Source of the DNA: Luteolibacter yonseiensis | GTDB taxonomy: Bacteria > Verrucomicrobiota > Verrucomicrobiia > Verrucomicrobiales > Akkermansiaceae | Assembly: GCF_016595465.1 (NCBI RefSeq) | Contig: NZ_JAENIK010000013.1 | Coordinates: forward strand, 434,001 to 498,000 | Reading direction: 5' to 3' | DNA length: 64,000 nucleotides | Shown: piece after piece, positions 26,810 through 36,043 of the stretch | Layout: the number at the start of each line of letters is the position of its first letter | Position numbering within the stretch: position 1 is the first letter of the stretch | The notes under the pieces: model-generated | What the model saw: the letters and a program-made list of their open reading frames with translations, nothing else | Told to the model about the DNA's origin: nothing | Databases searched by the model: none | Position numbers and translations under genes: made by a program

Positions 26810-29653
26810 ATGAATCAAGATTCAGAAAAAGCCCGGCTCCGTCTCACAGGCGTCCTCTTCGGCGCGGACACCACGGGACAGGACACCACCGGGATGAGCG
26901 AAAAGCTTCTCAGGGCCTATGTGGAGGCGACCTCCGACGTCGTCTACCGGCTCAACGCCGACTGGACGGTGATGGCCGAGCTGGACGGACGGAATTTTCT
27001 CCTCGACGCCTACTCGCCAAGCACCACCTGGTTCAACGACAACGTGTATGCGGGCGACCAGGAAATGGTCATGGGTTTCATCCAGAAGGCGATCCGGACG
27101 AAAAGCGTGTTCGAGCTGGAGCACCGCGTGAACCGGGTGGACGGCACGGTGGGGTGGACCTATTCGAAGGCGGTTCCCATCTTCGACGACCGGGGCGAGA
27201 TCACCGCATGGTTCGGCGCGGCCGCCGACATCACCCCTCGCAAGCAGGCGGAACTGAACCTGACCTTCCTCGCGGAGATCAGCCAGGACCTCGCGAACCT
27301 GACGGAAGTCGATGAGATGATCGCGACGATATCGTCGAAAATCGCCGCGCATTTCCAACTCTCGCGGTGTGCCTTCGTCGAGATCGACGAGGCGGCGGAT
27401 GAGGCGACCGTCACCCATGACTGGTATCTCGGGGAACAGGCAAGCCTCATCGGCTTGTACCGTATCTCGGAATATCTGACGCAGGAATACCTCGAGGCCG
27501 GGCGGGCGGGAGAACTGTTCGTCGTCAGTGACACGGAAACCGACCCGAGGACCGATGCTGCGAGACTTGCGAAACTCGGAATACGCTCCTTCGTCAACGT
27601 CCCGATGACCCAGAACGGCATCTGGCGTTTCCATCTCAGCATCTACCACTCCCGGCCGTGGAACTGGCGGAAGGACGAGCTCAAACTGATACGGGAGATC
27701 ACCACCCGGCTCTGGGAGCGCCTGGAAAGGCTGCGGGCGGAAGAAGCCCTCCGACTGAGCGAGATCCGCTACCGGACATTGTTCGATTCCATCGACGAGG
27801 GATTCTGCGTCATCGAGATGATTTATGATGAGACGGGAAAACCGTATGATTACCTGATCCTTGAGGTGAATCCATCCTTCGAAGTCCAGACAGGACTCCA
27901 TGATTCTGTCGGAAGGCGGGTCAGTGAATTCTCTCCCGACCATGAGGAGTATTGGTTCGAGATCTATGGCAGGGTCGCCTCCACCGGCGAGCCGGTGCGT
28001 TTTGAAAACGAGGCCAAGGGCCTGGATGGGCGCTGGTTCGACGTATATGCTTTCCGGGTCGGCGGCGAAGGCAGCCGCAGGGTGGCCGCCCTTTTCAATA
28101 ATGTCACCGAGCGGAAGAAAACGGACCAGGCGCTGCGGGAGAGCGAAAGCTTCAACCGCAGCATCATCGACAGCAGCCCCGATTGCATCGAGATCCTGGA
28201 CTTGGAGGGAAACCTGCTCTCGACACGCACCGGCCGCACAATGCCCGGCATCGAGGACATCGGTCCTTTTTTGAACACCTCGTGGATCGACTTCTGGAAA
28301 GGCATCTACCGGGACTTCGCGTTTGCGGCGGTGGAGTCCGCGAAGCGCACCGGAGAGGGCAAGTTCCGCGGATTCTTCCACGACAGGCGGGGGAAACCCA
28401 GATGGTGGGACGTGGCGATCTCCCCGATCCACGATGACACGGGCACGACCTCGCGCCTGCTCGTCGTTTCCCGGGATGTGACGGACCGCCACGAGCTGGA
28501 GGCCTCGCTCGTCGCCCGTGCGGAGCAACTCGCCCGCGCGGACCGCAGCAAGGATGAATTCCTCGCCATGCTCGCCCACGAACTGCGGAATCCGCTCGCC
28601 CCGTTGCGCAATGCTTGCGAAGTGCTTCAAACCTCGGCACCGGGAACCCCCGCACACTCCACGGCCCACGGCATCATGACGCGGCAGATCGAGAACATGA
28701 GCCAGATGATCGACGACCTGCTGGACGTCTCGCGCATCACGCAAGGGAAGATCGAGTTGCGGATGGAAAAGGTGGAGCTGGAAACCGTGCTCAATGCCGC
28801 CGCCAGCCTTGCCCGTCCCGGCATGGAAGCCCGCAACCAGCGGTTCACACTCACCCTGCCGGAGGAACCGGTCTTCCTCGAGGCGGACGCCACCCGGCTC
28901 GACCAGGTTTTCGGCAACCTGCTCACGAATGCCTCGAAATACAGCCCGCCGGGGTCGAATATTTCGATCCTCACCGAACTGGTTCCCGCCGACTGGGAAA
29001 AGTCCGCCCAAGTGGTGATCAGGGTCCGCGACGAAGGCATGGGCATCGCTCCGGAGCTGCTGCCGCATATCTTCGACCTCTTCGTGCAGGCGACCCGCTC
29101 GCTGGACCGCGCGTCCGGCGGGCTGGGCATCGGATTGACGCTGGTGCGGCGTCTGGTGGAACTCCACGGCGGCACGGTGGAAGCCTTCAGCGAAGGCCCC
29201 GACCGCGGCAGCGAGTTCGTCGTCAGCCTGCCGGTGCTGGAGGCTTCGCGGAATCGGGTGAAATCCCCTGCCCCCGCCTCGTCCTCCGACATTCCCAGGA
29301 GAATCCTCATCGTGGATGACAACCGCGACTCCGCGGACACGATGGCCATGCTGCAAGGCATGCGCGGCCACACCACATACATCGCCTACAACGGCCCTGA
29401 CGCACTTGCCGCCGCCGGGGATTTCCTGCCGGAGGTGGTGCTGCTGGACATCGGCCTGCCGGAGATGGACGGCTATGAAATCGCCCGCCGCCTGCGCTCC
29501 ATGTCGTCCATGGCCGGCACGTTCATCGTCGCCGTCAGCGGCTATGGAAGTGATGAGGACGTGAAGCGGGCCATCGCCGCCGGATTCAACCGCCATCTGG
29601 TCAAACCCGCGAACCTCACGACCCTCCGCGAGTGGTTGGCGAATCTGCCATGA
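26810..29653 (+). CDS. Hybrid histidine kinase (PAS-GAF-PAS-PAS-HisKA-ATPase-receiver)
   Basis: A 947-residue cytosolic protein. The order by eye is PAS/PAC (about 25-145, ending FGAAADITPRKQAE), GAF (about 150-320), PAS (about 325-450, FNNVTERKKTDQ), PAS (about 455-575, VVSRDVTDRHE), HisKA with His590 in LAHELRNPLAPL, HATPase (LLTNASKYSPPG, DEGMGIA, LGIGLTLVRRL), and a C-terminal receiver with Asp880 (LLDIGLPEMDG). A GTG at 26768 is possible but the ATG at 26810 is the more likely start. Its stop overlaps the DoxX gene start by four bases. Confidence 0.93.
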   Translation: MNQDSEKARLRLTGVLFGADTTGQDTTGMSEKLLRAYVEATSDVVYRLNADWTVMAELDGRNFLLDAYSPSTTWFNDNVYAGDQEMVMGFIQKAIRTKSVFELEHRVNRVDGTVGWTYSKAVPIFDDRGEITAWFGAAADITPRKQAELNLTFLAEISQDLANLTEVDEMIATISSKIAAHFQLSRCAFVEIDEAADEATVTHDWYLGEQASLIGLYRISEYLTQEYLEAGRAGELFVVSDTETDPRTDAARLAKLGIRSFVNVPMTQNGIWRFHLSIYHSRPWNWRKDELKLIREITTRLWERLERLRAEEALRLSEIRYRTLFDSIDEGFCVIEMIYDETGKPYDYLILEVNPSFEVQTGLHDSVGRRVSEFSPDHEEYWFEIYGRVASTGEPVRFENEAKGLDGRWFDVYAFRVGGEGSRRVAALFNNVTERKKTDQALRESESFNRSIIDSSPDCIEILDLEGNLLSTRTGRTMPGIEDIGPFLNTSWIDFWKGIYRDFAFAAVESAKRTGEGKFRGFFHDRRGKPRWWDVAISPIHDDTGTTSRLLVVSRDVTDRHELEASLVARAEQLARADRSKDEFLAMLAHELRNPLAPLRNACEVLQTSAPGTPAHSTAHGIMTRQIENMSQMIDDLLDVSRITQGKIELRMEKVELETVLNAAASLARPGMEARNQRFTLTLPEEPVFLEADATRLDQVFGNLLTNASKYSPPGSNISILTELVPADWEKSAQVVIRVRDEGMGIAPELLPHIFDLFVQATRSLDRASGGLGIGLTLVRRLVELHGGTVEAFSEGPDRGSEFVVSLPVLEASRNRVKSPAPASSSDIPRRILIVDDNRDSADTMAMLQGMRGHTTYIAYNGPDALAAAGDFLPEVVLLDIGLPEMDGYEIARRLRSMSSMAGTFIVAVSGYGSDEDVKRAIAAGFNRHLVKPANLTTLREWLANLP

Positions 29654-30069
29654 AACTTCCCAAAGGCAGCGGCTGGCTGGCCACTCCGGCGTCCCGTTGG
29701 ATACTCGGAGTCTTCTTCACCATCGCCGGTATCTGCCACTTCATCTGGCCGGAGTATTATCTCCCCATCATGCCGCCCTGGCTCCCGTGGCATCTGCCGT
29801 TGATCTACCTCAGCGGAGTGGCGGAAAGCGCCGGTGGCATCGGGGTTCTGATACCCAAGCTGCGAAGACTTTCAGGCTGGTGGCTCATCGCCACGCTCAT
29901 CGCGATCTACCCCGCGAACATCCAGATTGCGATGGATGGCCTGATCGTGAACGGAAGTCCGGTTCCCCAATGGATCCTCAATTTCCGCCTGCTGCTCCAG
30001 TTCGGAATGATCTGGTGGGTCTGGGCGGGCTGCATCCACCGGCCTGAGGACGATGGCGGTGCGAAGTGA
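29650..30069 (+). CDS. DoxX-family membrane protein
   Basis: A 139-residue protein with four membrane segments (WILGVFFTIAGICHFIW; LPLIYLSGVAESAGGIGVL; WWLIATLIAIYPANIQIAM; LLLQFGMIWWVWAGC). The G-x-x-H-F start and the ESxxxIG second helix fit the DoxX/DoxD-like group, small quinone- or redox-linked inner-membrane proteins of unclear role. The ATG overlaps the TGA of the hybrid kinase gene (ATGA), so the two are coupled. Confidence 0.85.
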   Translation: MKLPKGSGWLATPASRWILGVFFTIAGICHFIWPEYYLPIMPPWLPWHLPLIYLSGVAESAGGIGVLIPKLRRLSGWWLIATLIAIYPANIQIAMDGLIVNGSPVPQWILNFRLLLQFGMIWWVWAGCIHRPEDDGGAK

Positions 30070-30182
30070 CCTTTCCCGCACGAAGGTGGAACATTTCATG
30101 CATTCCGGCGGTCGTTTCGTCCTTCCAAAAGCGGATGTTCATCACAGCCCCTTGGCTTCCTGACACCTTTCCCCGCAGACTC

Positions 30183-30608
30183 ATGATCCAGATCCGCCGC
30201 GCCACCGCATCAGATCACCCGGAACTCGCACGAATCTTCCTGTCCGTCCGCAGGGAAACGTTCGATTGGTGCGATCCCTCGTCGTTCGCCTTGGAGGATT
30301 TCTCCATCCAGACCACCGGTGAGGTGATCTACCTCGCCCATGACGCGGATGAACGGATACTGGGATTCATCTCCGTGTGGGAGGCGGATGGATTCGTCCA
30401 CCATCTCTATGTGGTGAAGGAACGGCAGGGCGAGGGAATCGGAACATCACTGCTGCGGAGCCTTCATCCGTGGCTGCCCCTGCCCTACCGGTTGAAATGT
30501 CTCACCGCGAACTCGGCGGCGCGTGGCTTTTATTCGAAACACGGCTGGCAGGACATCGCCACAGGCTCCGATCCGCTCGGCGACTACGCCCTGATGGAAC
30601 TCGCGTGA
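30183..30608 (+). CDS. GNAT-family N-acetyltransferase
   Basis: A 141-residue single-domain GNAT. It starts MIQIRRATASDHPELARIFLSVR (motif C/D helix), with the central strand GFISVWEADGFVHHLYVVKERQGEGIGTSLL carrying the acetyl-CoA P-loop RQGEGIG (Q/R-x-x-G-x-G/A) and a C-terminal NSAARGFYSKHGW (motif B). Substrate unknown. Start at 30183 is set by the family N-terminus. It ends ten bases before the convergent hybrid kinase gene. Confidence 0.9.
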   Translation: MIQIRRATASDHPELARIFLSVRRETFDWCDPSSFALEDFSIQTTGEVIYLAHDADERILGFISVWEADGFVHHLYVVKERQGEGIGTSLLRSLHPWLPLPYRLKCLTANSAARGFYSKHGWQDIATGSDPLGDYALMELA

Positions 30609-30617
30609 GGCACCGCA

Positions 30618-32573
30618 TCACGGCGTCTGGAGCGTCGCATGGTGTACTTCCGTCACCCTGGCGACGAGCTGGCGCAGATCCTGGGGCGTCGCGGGCTTCA
30701 CCATGTGCTCGTCAAACCCCGCTTCCGTGGTCTTGCGCCGGTCGTCCTCACTCCCCCAGCCACTGAGCGCGACAAGGTAGGTCTGCGGATTGCCGATCCG
30801 GATTCTTTTCGCCGCTTCGTATCCGTCCACACGGGGCATTCCAAGATCCAGGAAAGCGATGTGGGGATTGAGCTCCGCCGTGGCCTCGACCGCCTGTTCC
30901 CCGTCATAAGCCACCTTGCATTCCATCCCCTCCATCTTGAAAAACAACCCCATGATGTCGGCTACGGATGGACTGTCATCGGCCACGACCACCCTGATCC
31001 CGCGATCAGACAGCATGTAAGACTCGCCCGCCGGTGCGGCGGGTTCTCCGATCACCGCACCGGATGGGATCTCTACCGTGAAAGTGCTCCCCAGTCCCTT
31101 GCCCGGGCTTCTGACGGCGATGGTTCCGCCATGCATCTCGACCAGCGACCTCACCACCGTGAGTCCGATCCCGAGGCCGTCCTTCGCACCATTGGTCCCT
31201 TGGTCGAAGAGGTCGAAAATCCGCTCCTGGAGTTCGGGCGTGATCCCGTTCCCGTTGTCGGCAACCGTGATTACGACGGTGCCGTGCGGGGTGGCCTCCA
31301 CTTCCACGGAGATCCTTCCCCCTGAGGGAGTGTATTTCGCGGCGTTTGAAAGCAGGTTGGAAATGATCTGGGTGAGACGGTGCCTGTCCGCAATCACTTC
31401 AAGACCGGGATCGATAACCCCTTGTACGAGCTCGTGCTGGAATTGATCCAACAACGGCTGCACGGATTCCACCGCCTCTGAAATCAACAAAACCAGCGGA
31501 ACCCTCGTCTTCTGCAGCTCGATCTTGCCCGTGGTGATCCGCGAGACGTCCAACAGATCGTCGATCAGATGAGACATCTGGCCCACCTGCCTCTTCATCA
31601 TGCCGCCCACCTTGGCGATGAGATTCCCATCCCCTGGCGAGGAGAGCAGCAATTCCATACCGGTAAGCAGCGGAGCGAGGGGGTTTCTCAGCTCATGCGC
31701 GAGCATCGCCAGAAACTCGTCCTTCCGCTTCGACGTTTCCGCCAGCTTGATTTCCGCGGTTTTCTTGTCAGTGATGTCCAAGGCGGCCAGGATCGAGCGG
31801 ACCGCATGGGCCGACGCGCCGTTCCCTGCGAAAAAGACCCTCTTGTGAACCCGCAGCCACCGCACCCGGCCATCGGCGGCGACCACCCGGTGTTCCATTT
31901 CGAAATAGCCCGTACCCTGCGGGTTCAATGACTCTTCGATTTTTTCAGAAAACTCCTTCCGGTCGTCAGGGTGCAGGGTGGCGTGCACCGCTTCCCTGGA
32001 AACCGTCATCTCTGTCTCGCCGATGCCATACATCCGGGCGGCCTCCGCGGAAAGATGGGTCAGGCCCTCGACATAATCGACGTGTGCGAGGGTGAATCCG
32101 GATACCTCCAGGCCAAGTGTGAGCCGGTCGCTCGTCTCACGGAGCTGCTCCATCGCGATCATGCGTTCCCTGCCGAGGCTATAGCGCTCCACCGCGTTCT
32201 GCACCGCCCGGGTCAGCACCTCCGGCGTGGCCCAGCCCTTGCCAAGGTAGTCCTGGGCACCCGCACGGATCACGTTCTGCCCGCCTGTGACGGAGCCGGT
32301 CAGCACCAGGACCGGGCAAGGTGTCAGCTCCCTGCCATCCCGCAGCGCGGTGATGATCTCGATGGCGTTCATATCCGGCAGACAGAAATCCAGAAGGATG
32401 CAGTCCGGCGGCTCTTCAAGACCGGAAATGATGGCCAGCCCCTCGCGTCCCGTGCGCGCCTCGGTGAACTTCAGACGCTGCATGGAACCCAGCAGCAGCA
32501 TCCTCCGGGTATCGGCGCTGTCGTCCGGAGAATCCTCCACCAAAACGATGTGAAAAGGTTTTTCGGGTTCCAT
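30618..32573 (-). CDS. Hybrid histidine kinase (receiver-PAS-HisKA-ATPase-receiver) of the phytochrome operon
   Basis: A 651-residue protein. An N-terminal receiver (8-130, Asp62 in ILLDFCLPD) is followed by a PAS/PAC domain (about 150-270, SILAALDITDKKTAE), HisKA with His293 in LAHELRNPLAPL, HATPase (LLSNAAKYTPSGG, DNGNGI, LGIGLTVVRSL), and a second receiver (about 530-640, FLDLGMPRVDG). Receivers at both ends suggest it accepts phosphate from the phytochrome relay and passes it on. It starts six bases after the receiver-protein stop, so all three genes are co-transcribed. Confidence 0.93.
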   Translation of the reverse strand: MEPEKPFHIVLVEDSPDDSADTRRMLLLGSMQRLKFTEARTGREGLAIISGLEEPPDCILLDFCLPDMNAIEIITALRDGRELTPCPVLVLTGSVTGGQNVIRAGAQDYLGKGWATPEVLTRAVQNAVERYSLGRERMIAMEQLRETSDRLTLGLEVSGFTLAHVDYVEGLTHLSAEAARMYGIGETEMTVSREAVHATLHPDDRKEFSEKIEESLNPQGTGYFEMEHRVVAADGRVRWLRVHKRVFFAGNGASAHAVRSILAALDITDKKTAEIKLAETSKRKDEFLAMLAHELRNPLAPLLTGMELLLSSPGDGNLIAKVGGMMKRQVGQMSHLIDDLLDVSRITTGKIELQKTRVPLVLLISEAVESVQPLLDQFQHELVQGVIDPGLEVIADRHRLTQIISNLLSNAAKYTPSGGRISVEVEATPHGTVVITVADNGNGITPELQERIFDLFDQGTNGAKDGLGIGLTVVRSLVEMHGGTIAVRSPGKGLGSTFTVEIPSGAVIGEPAAPAGESYMLSDRGIRVVVADDSPSVADIMGLFFKMEGMECKVAYDGEQAVEATAELNPHIAFLDLGMPRVDGYEAAKRIRIGNPQTYLVALSGWGSEDDRRKTTEAGFDEHMVKPATPQDLRQLVARVTEVHHATLQTP

Positions 32574-32579
32574 TGCGAT

Positions 32580-33023
32580 TCAGGGGGCGGCAGGTAGGAC
32601 GACCCCTTCCAGCCAGTAGTCGAAAATCTGGCGCAGGGTTTGAAGGTGGGCGGGATAATGGACCGGCTTCGTATGATAGGCATTGGCTCCCTCCCCATAG
32701 CAGAAGTCGAGATCCTGGGGATTTCCGGAGGAACTCAGAATGACGATCGGCAGGGTCTTGAACCGTTTGTCCTTCCGGAGGATCTGGAGGGCCTGCCTTC
32801 CGTCCCCTTGCGGGGTGTTCAGGTCCAGGATGACCAGCAGGGGCCTCTCGGGGCATCCTTGCGGCGGCTCCGTAAGCGAACGGACGCATTCATCGCCCGT
32901 CGCGGCACGGCGGATCTCGTAAGGCAGATTCGCCTCACGTGCCGCCCTCATGACGGTGTCGAAGTCTTCGTCCGAATCCTCCAGAACGAGAAGATAGCTG
33001 TGGGAAGTGCTGGTGGCATTCAT
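32580..33023 (-). CDS. Single-domain response regulator of the phytochrome operon
   Basis: A 147-residue stand-alone receiver of the Rcp1 type commonly paired with phytochrome kinases. The acidic pair is ED at 15-16 (LVLEDSDED), phospho-acceptor Asp67 lies in LLVILDLNTPQGDG, followed by Ser/Thr LSSSGNPQD and Lys in HTKPVHY. There is no output domain. The ATG overlaps the stop of the phytochrome gene (ATGA), supporting direct phosphotransfer from it. The QGDGRQALQILRKD stretch is typical of Rcp1 proteins. Confidence 0.93.
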   Translation of the reverse strand: MNATSTSHSYLLVLEDSDEDFDTVMRAAREANLPYEIRRAATGDECVRSLTEPPQGCPERPLLVILDLNTPQGDGRQALQILRKDKRFKTLPIVILSSSGNPQDLDFCYGEGANAYHTKPVHYPAHLQTLRQIFDYWLEGVVLPAAP

Positions 33024-35320
33024 GGGAAGGGGACATCCGAGAGGGTGAACGAGAACTTGGTACCACTTCCTGGAGTTGATTCAACCCATACATTTCCACG
33101 GTGTTGGGAAACCAACCGGTGGACGATCGCCAGACCGGCGCCGGAGCCTCCTCCGAAGGCGTCGGTGCCGTGCAGGCGCTTGAATATCTTGAACACGACC
33201 GCATGGTGCCGGGGTTCGATGCCGATCCCGTTGTCAGCCACATGGAAGGCGGTGATCCCGTCCTCCATTTCGCTGAAACCGATTTCGATCTCGCGCCGTG
33301 GTTTGTCGTTATACTTCATCGCGTTCGAAAGCAGGTTCACGAAAATCTCGCGAATCCTCATTCTATCGCACGGAATGGTCGGCAGCGCACGGGGAACTTT
33401 TACCTCGGTGGGAATCTCCTGGCGGCGAGCGCTGACCATTTCCAGCGCCTCGTCCAGCACCTCGTTCAGATCGACGCCGTAAACGGCGATCGTGGACCGG
33501 CCGACGCGGGAAAAATGCAGCAGCGCGTCCAGCAGCGAATCCATCCGGACGGCCAGCCGCTGCACGCTTTCCAGCTTCGCCCTGCGTTCGGTCTCCTCCA
33601 TCTGGCCGCTTTCCATCAGTTGATGGGCGTATTTCGAGATGCCCCGGAGCGGTTCCTTGAGGTCGTGGCTGGCCACATAGGCGAATGCGTCCAGCTCCTC
33701 ATTCGTCCTCATGAGGCTCTCGTTGAGTTCGCTGATCTGCTCGGCACGGGAGACGACGAGTTCCATGATGAGCATGCGGAAACGCAGCGCGGAGTCGATC
33801 TCCACCCGCTTCCAGTTCGCCGACCGGTTCTTGACGGACTCCGTGAAGATCTCGAACGACCTGCGCGGGGTGAGCCTCGGACCATGGGGACCGGTGACGA
33901 CGGGCTTGTCATGGGGATTCCCCCCCCAGTTCACCGTCTGGATGGTTTCCGGACGGAACCAGAGCACATAGGCGTTCTTCTGGCGTGAAAGCGGGATGGC
34001 CAGCAGGCCGCTGCCGACGTCCGCGAATGATTCCGCAGGCGGGTAATCGCGGACCAGCGAATCCGTCGCATAAACCGGCCTGGCCGAGGATGAGAACTCG
34101 GGACGTTCGCCCAGCCAGTCTTTCAGGCCATCCAGTTCGGTCTCGGCGGGGGTACTACCAAGCCGCCACCAGCGGCCGCCATGGAACACCGCGACACCGG
34201 CGGCATCCATCGGGTCCAGGAGATTCGGTGTTGAATCCGTCAACGGGACGAGGCTCGATTCCTGGGAGGCGTTCGTGATGACGCGGTTCTGGATTTCCTC
34301 GATCCGCAACCGGTATTCGAACGATTCCCGCTGCTCCACCGACCGCAATTGCAGCGAGGTCACCTGAGCGAGGAACTCGCAGGCGGCACGCATCTGGTGG
34401 GGAAAAACCTTCGGTGTCTCATGCTGGCAGGCGATGAGTCCCCATAACTCCCCGTCGACCATCAGGGACATCGTCAACGACGCGGCGACCCCCATGTTCG
34501 CGAGGTATTCCGTGTACATGACGGACGCTCCACGCAACGCGCAGTGGGTCATGTCGAGCGGCTTGCCGGTGTCCGGATTCGTCAGCGGCACCATTTCGAC
34601 CACCGGCGACGCGGCATCGGGAAGCGGGCGCACCCATATTTTCTTAAAAATGTCGCGGGCGGGTTTGGGAATATCCTCCGCCGGGTAATGCAGTCCCAGC
34701 CAGGGAGAAAGGTCCTTCCTCTTGCTTTCCGCCACCACCTCGCCATGGAAATCCGGATGGAAGTGATAGACCATCGCACGGTCGATACCGGTCAGCCTCC
34801 GCACCTCTTCCGCGACGATGCCGCAGAATTCACCCACCGTTTGAGCGTTTTGAAGACGCGACACCGATGTCTTCACCATGCCATAGTAATCGGGAAATGC
34901 CTCCGCGGCATCCGCAGCCGGTTCGAATTCCACTATCAGCAAGTCCCCCTGCCGGTGCACCAGCAGATCATAGGAGCCGGAATCCATCACCGGGAGGGTG
35001 ATGAAATAGAGCGGGTTCCGTTCGATCGACTCCCTGCGGGTGAAGCCGAGCAAGGCATTCTCTCCTTCCACCCCGATGAGCGAGGCCACGGGCTTGTCCA
35101 AAACGGATTCCGGACGCAACGCGAAGTGATCCACGACATTCTCGCTCACTTGGACGATGGTCAGATCCTCGTAACGCACCACCGCCATCACACCGCGTGA
35201 CTGGATGCACCCCGGTGTCTGGACAGGTTCGCTGTCGCAATTGGAGATAGTGACGCCGTGTCTCTTGATACTGTAAGGGCCGGACTGCCACGGTGGAATT
35301 GCGTTGCTCTCGATATTCAT
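33020..35320 (-). CDS. Bacteriophytochrome histidine kinase
   Basis: A 766-residue red/far-red photoreceptor. The N-terminal Cys28 (ISNCDSEPVQTPG) aligns with the biliverdin-binding Cys24 of Deinococcus BphP. The PAS (about 30-130), GAF (about 150-325; PAEDIP at 213-218 with Asp216, and His300) and PHY (about 335-505; PRxSFE-type motif PRLTPRRSFE) domains follow. The HisKA box has His552 (ASHDLKEPLRG) and the ATPase domain has LLSNAMKYN, DNGIGI and GAGLAIVHRL. A position that is usually His is Tyr269. The start at 35320 is inferred; earlier in-frame Mets at 35380 and 35446 approach or overlap the divergent heme oxygenase gene. Confidence 0.95.
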   Translation of the reverse strand: MNIESNAIPPWQSGPYSIKRHGVTISNCDSEPVQTPGCIQSRGVMAVVRYEDLTIVQVSENVVDHFALRPESVLDKPVASLIGVEGENALLGFTRRESIERNPLYFITLPVMDSGSYDLLVHRQGDLLIVEFEPAADAAEAFPDYYGMVKTSVSRLQNAQTVGEFCGIVAEEVRRLTGIDRAMVYHFHPDFHGEVVAESKRKDLSPWLGLHYPAEDIPKPARDIFKKIWVRPLPDAASPVVEMVPLTNPDTGKPLDMTHCALRGASVMYTEYLANMGVAASLTMSLMVDGELWGLIACQHETPKVFPHQMRAACEFLAQVTSLQLRSVEQRESFEYRLRIEEIQNRVITNASQESSLVPLTDSTPNLLDPMDAAGVAVFHGGRWWRLGSTPAETELDGLKDWLGERPEFSSSARPVYATDSLVRDYPPAESFADVGSGLLAIPLSRQKNAYVLWFRPETIQTVNWGGNPHDKPVVTGPHGPRLTPRRSFEIFTESVKNRSANWKRVEIDSALRFRMLIMELVVSRAEQISELNESLMRTNEELDAFAYVASHDLKEPLRGISKYAHQLMESGQMEETERRAKLESVQRLAVRMDSLLDALLHFSRVGRSTIAVYGVDLNEVLDEALEMVSARRQEIPTEVKVPRALPTIPCDRMRIREIFVNLLSNAMKYNDKPRREIEIGFSEMEDGITAFHVADNGIGIEPRHHAVVFKIFKRLHGTDAFGGGSGAGLAIVHRLVSQHRGNVWVESTPGSGTKFSFTLSDVPFP

Positions 35321-35420
35321 TAACAGCTGAAAGGAAGCACAACCCCCAAGCCGCAACAACTGTTCTTTATCGCACCTCATATCGGCTTGATGCGGACCGG
35401 AATCCGGCGTAACTCCCGCC

Positions 35421-35993
35421 ATGGGACTCACCCGGGACACGCTCAAAGATCACACGTCGGAGGCACACCGCCGTCTCGACGAAACGGAACCGGTCAAGGG
35501 CCTCGCCGGAGGAACCCTCTCGGAAACCTCCTATGCGAAGCTGCTCGGCATCTACCATGATTTTTTCTCCCATTTCGAAAACAAGATGCGGGAGGACCAT
35601 CGTGACATTGTCGACGAACTGGGTGACTTCCGTTTTTCGAAAACCGGCTGGCTGCGGGAGGATCTCTCAACCCTCGGCAGGGACGCCGGAGTGGATGCCG
35701 GCAGCACTTTTCAAATTCCGGATTCCCTGGCAGGCGTCGCGGGGTGTTTGTATGTCGTCGAGGGGTCCACGCTCGGAGGCCTCCACCTGTCGAAATCGGG
35801 CAAAGGGTTTCCCGGCGGCGCGGGCCGCTTTTACGAGGCTTACGGTGACGACACGATCACGGCGTGGAAAAGCTTCATTGAATGGCTGGAAACAAGGGTG
35901 ACCCAGCCGGAAGAACGGATCTCCGCTTGTGAGGCGGCGGTAAGGACATTCGATTGGTTTGAGGAGCGGTTCCGGCATCACCCACAAGGGTGA
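35421..35993 (+). CDS. bphO: Biliverdin-producing heme oxygenase
   Basis: A 190-residue heme oxygenase starting MGLTRDTLKDHTSEAHRRLDE, with proximal heme ligand His16. The second signature VEGSTLGGLHLSK corresponds to the distal-helix motif. These enzymes open heme to biliverdin IXalpha, the chromophore of bacteriophytochromes. It is divergent from the phytochrome gene with 100 bases between the starts, a common pairing, so both may share regulation. Length is normal for BphO proteins. A hairpin overlaps its stop. Confidence 0.93.
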   Translation: MGLTRDTLKDHTSEAHRRLDETEPVKGLAGGTLSETSYAKLLGIYHDFFSHFENKMREDHRDIVDELGDFRFSKTGWLREDLSTLGRDAGVDAGSTFQIPDSLAGVAGCLYVVEGSTLGGLHLSKSGKGFPGGAGRFYEAYGDDTITAWKSFIEWLETRVTQPEERISACEAAVRTFDWFEERFRHHPQG

Positions 35994-36003
35994 CGCCCTT
36001 GTG
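35983..36003 (+). terminator. Hairpin overlapping the heme oxygenase stop
   Basis: CACAAGGG (35983-35990) pairs with CCCTTGTG (35996-36003). The stop TGA is in the loop. There is no T tract, so it is a weak terminator candidate. Confidence 0.35.
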
Positions 36004-36043
36004 CGAGCCAGGCGGCCAACCGGGCATTCCATTCCCCCTCTGG

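Noticed and set aside
26822-29596. 924-codon open frame antisense to the hybrid kinase
   Set aside because: Arg/Asp/His/Val-rich shadow typical of high-GC antisense frames; the plus strand carries recognisable PAS, GAF, HisKA and receiver motifs.
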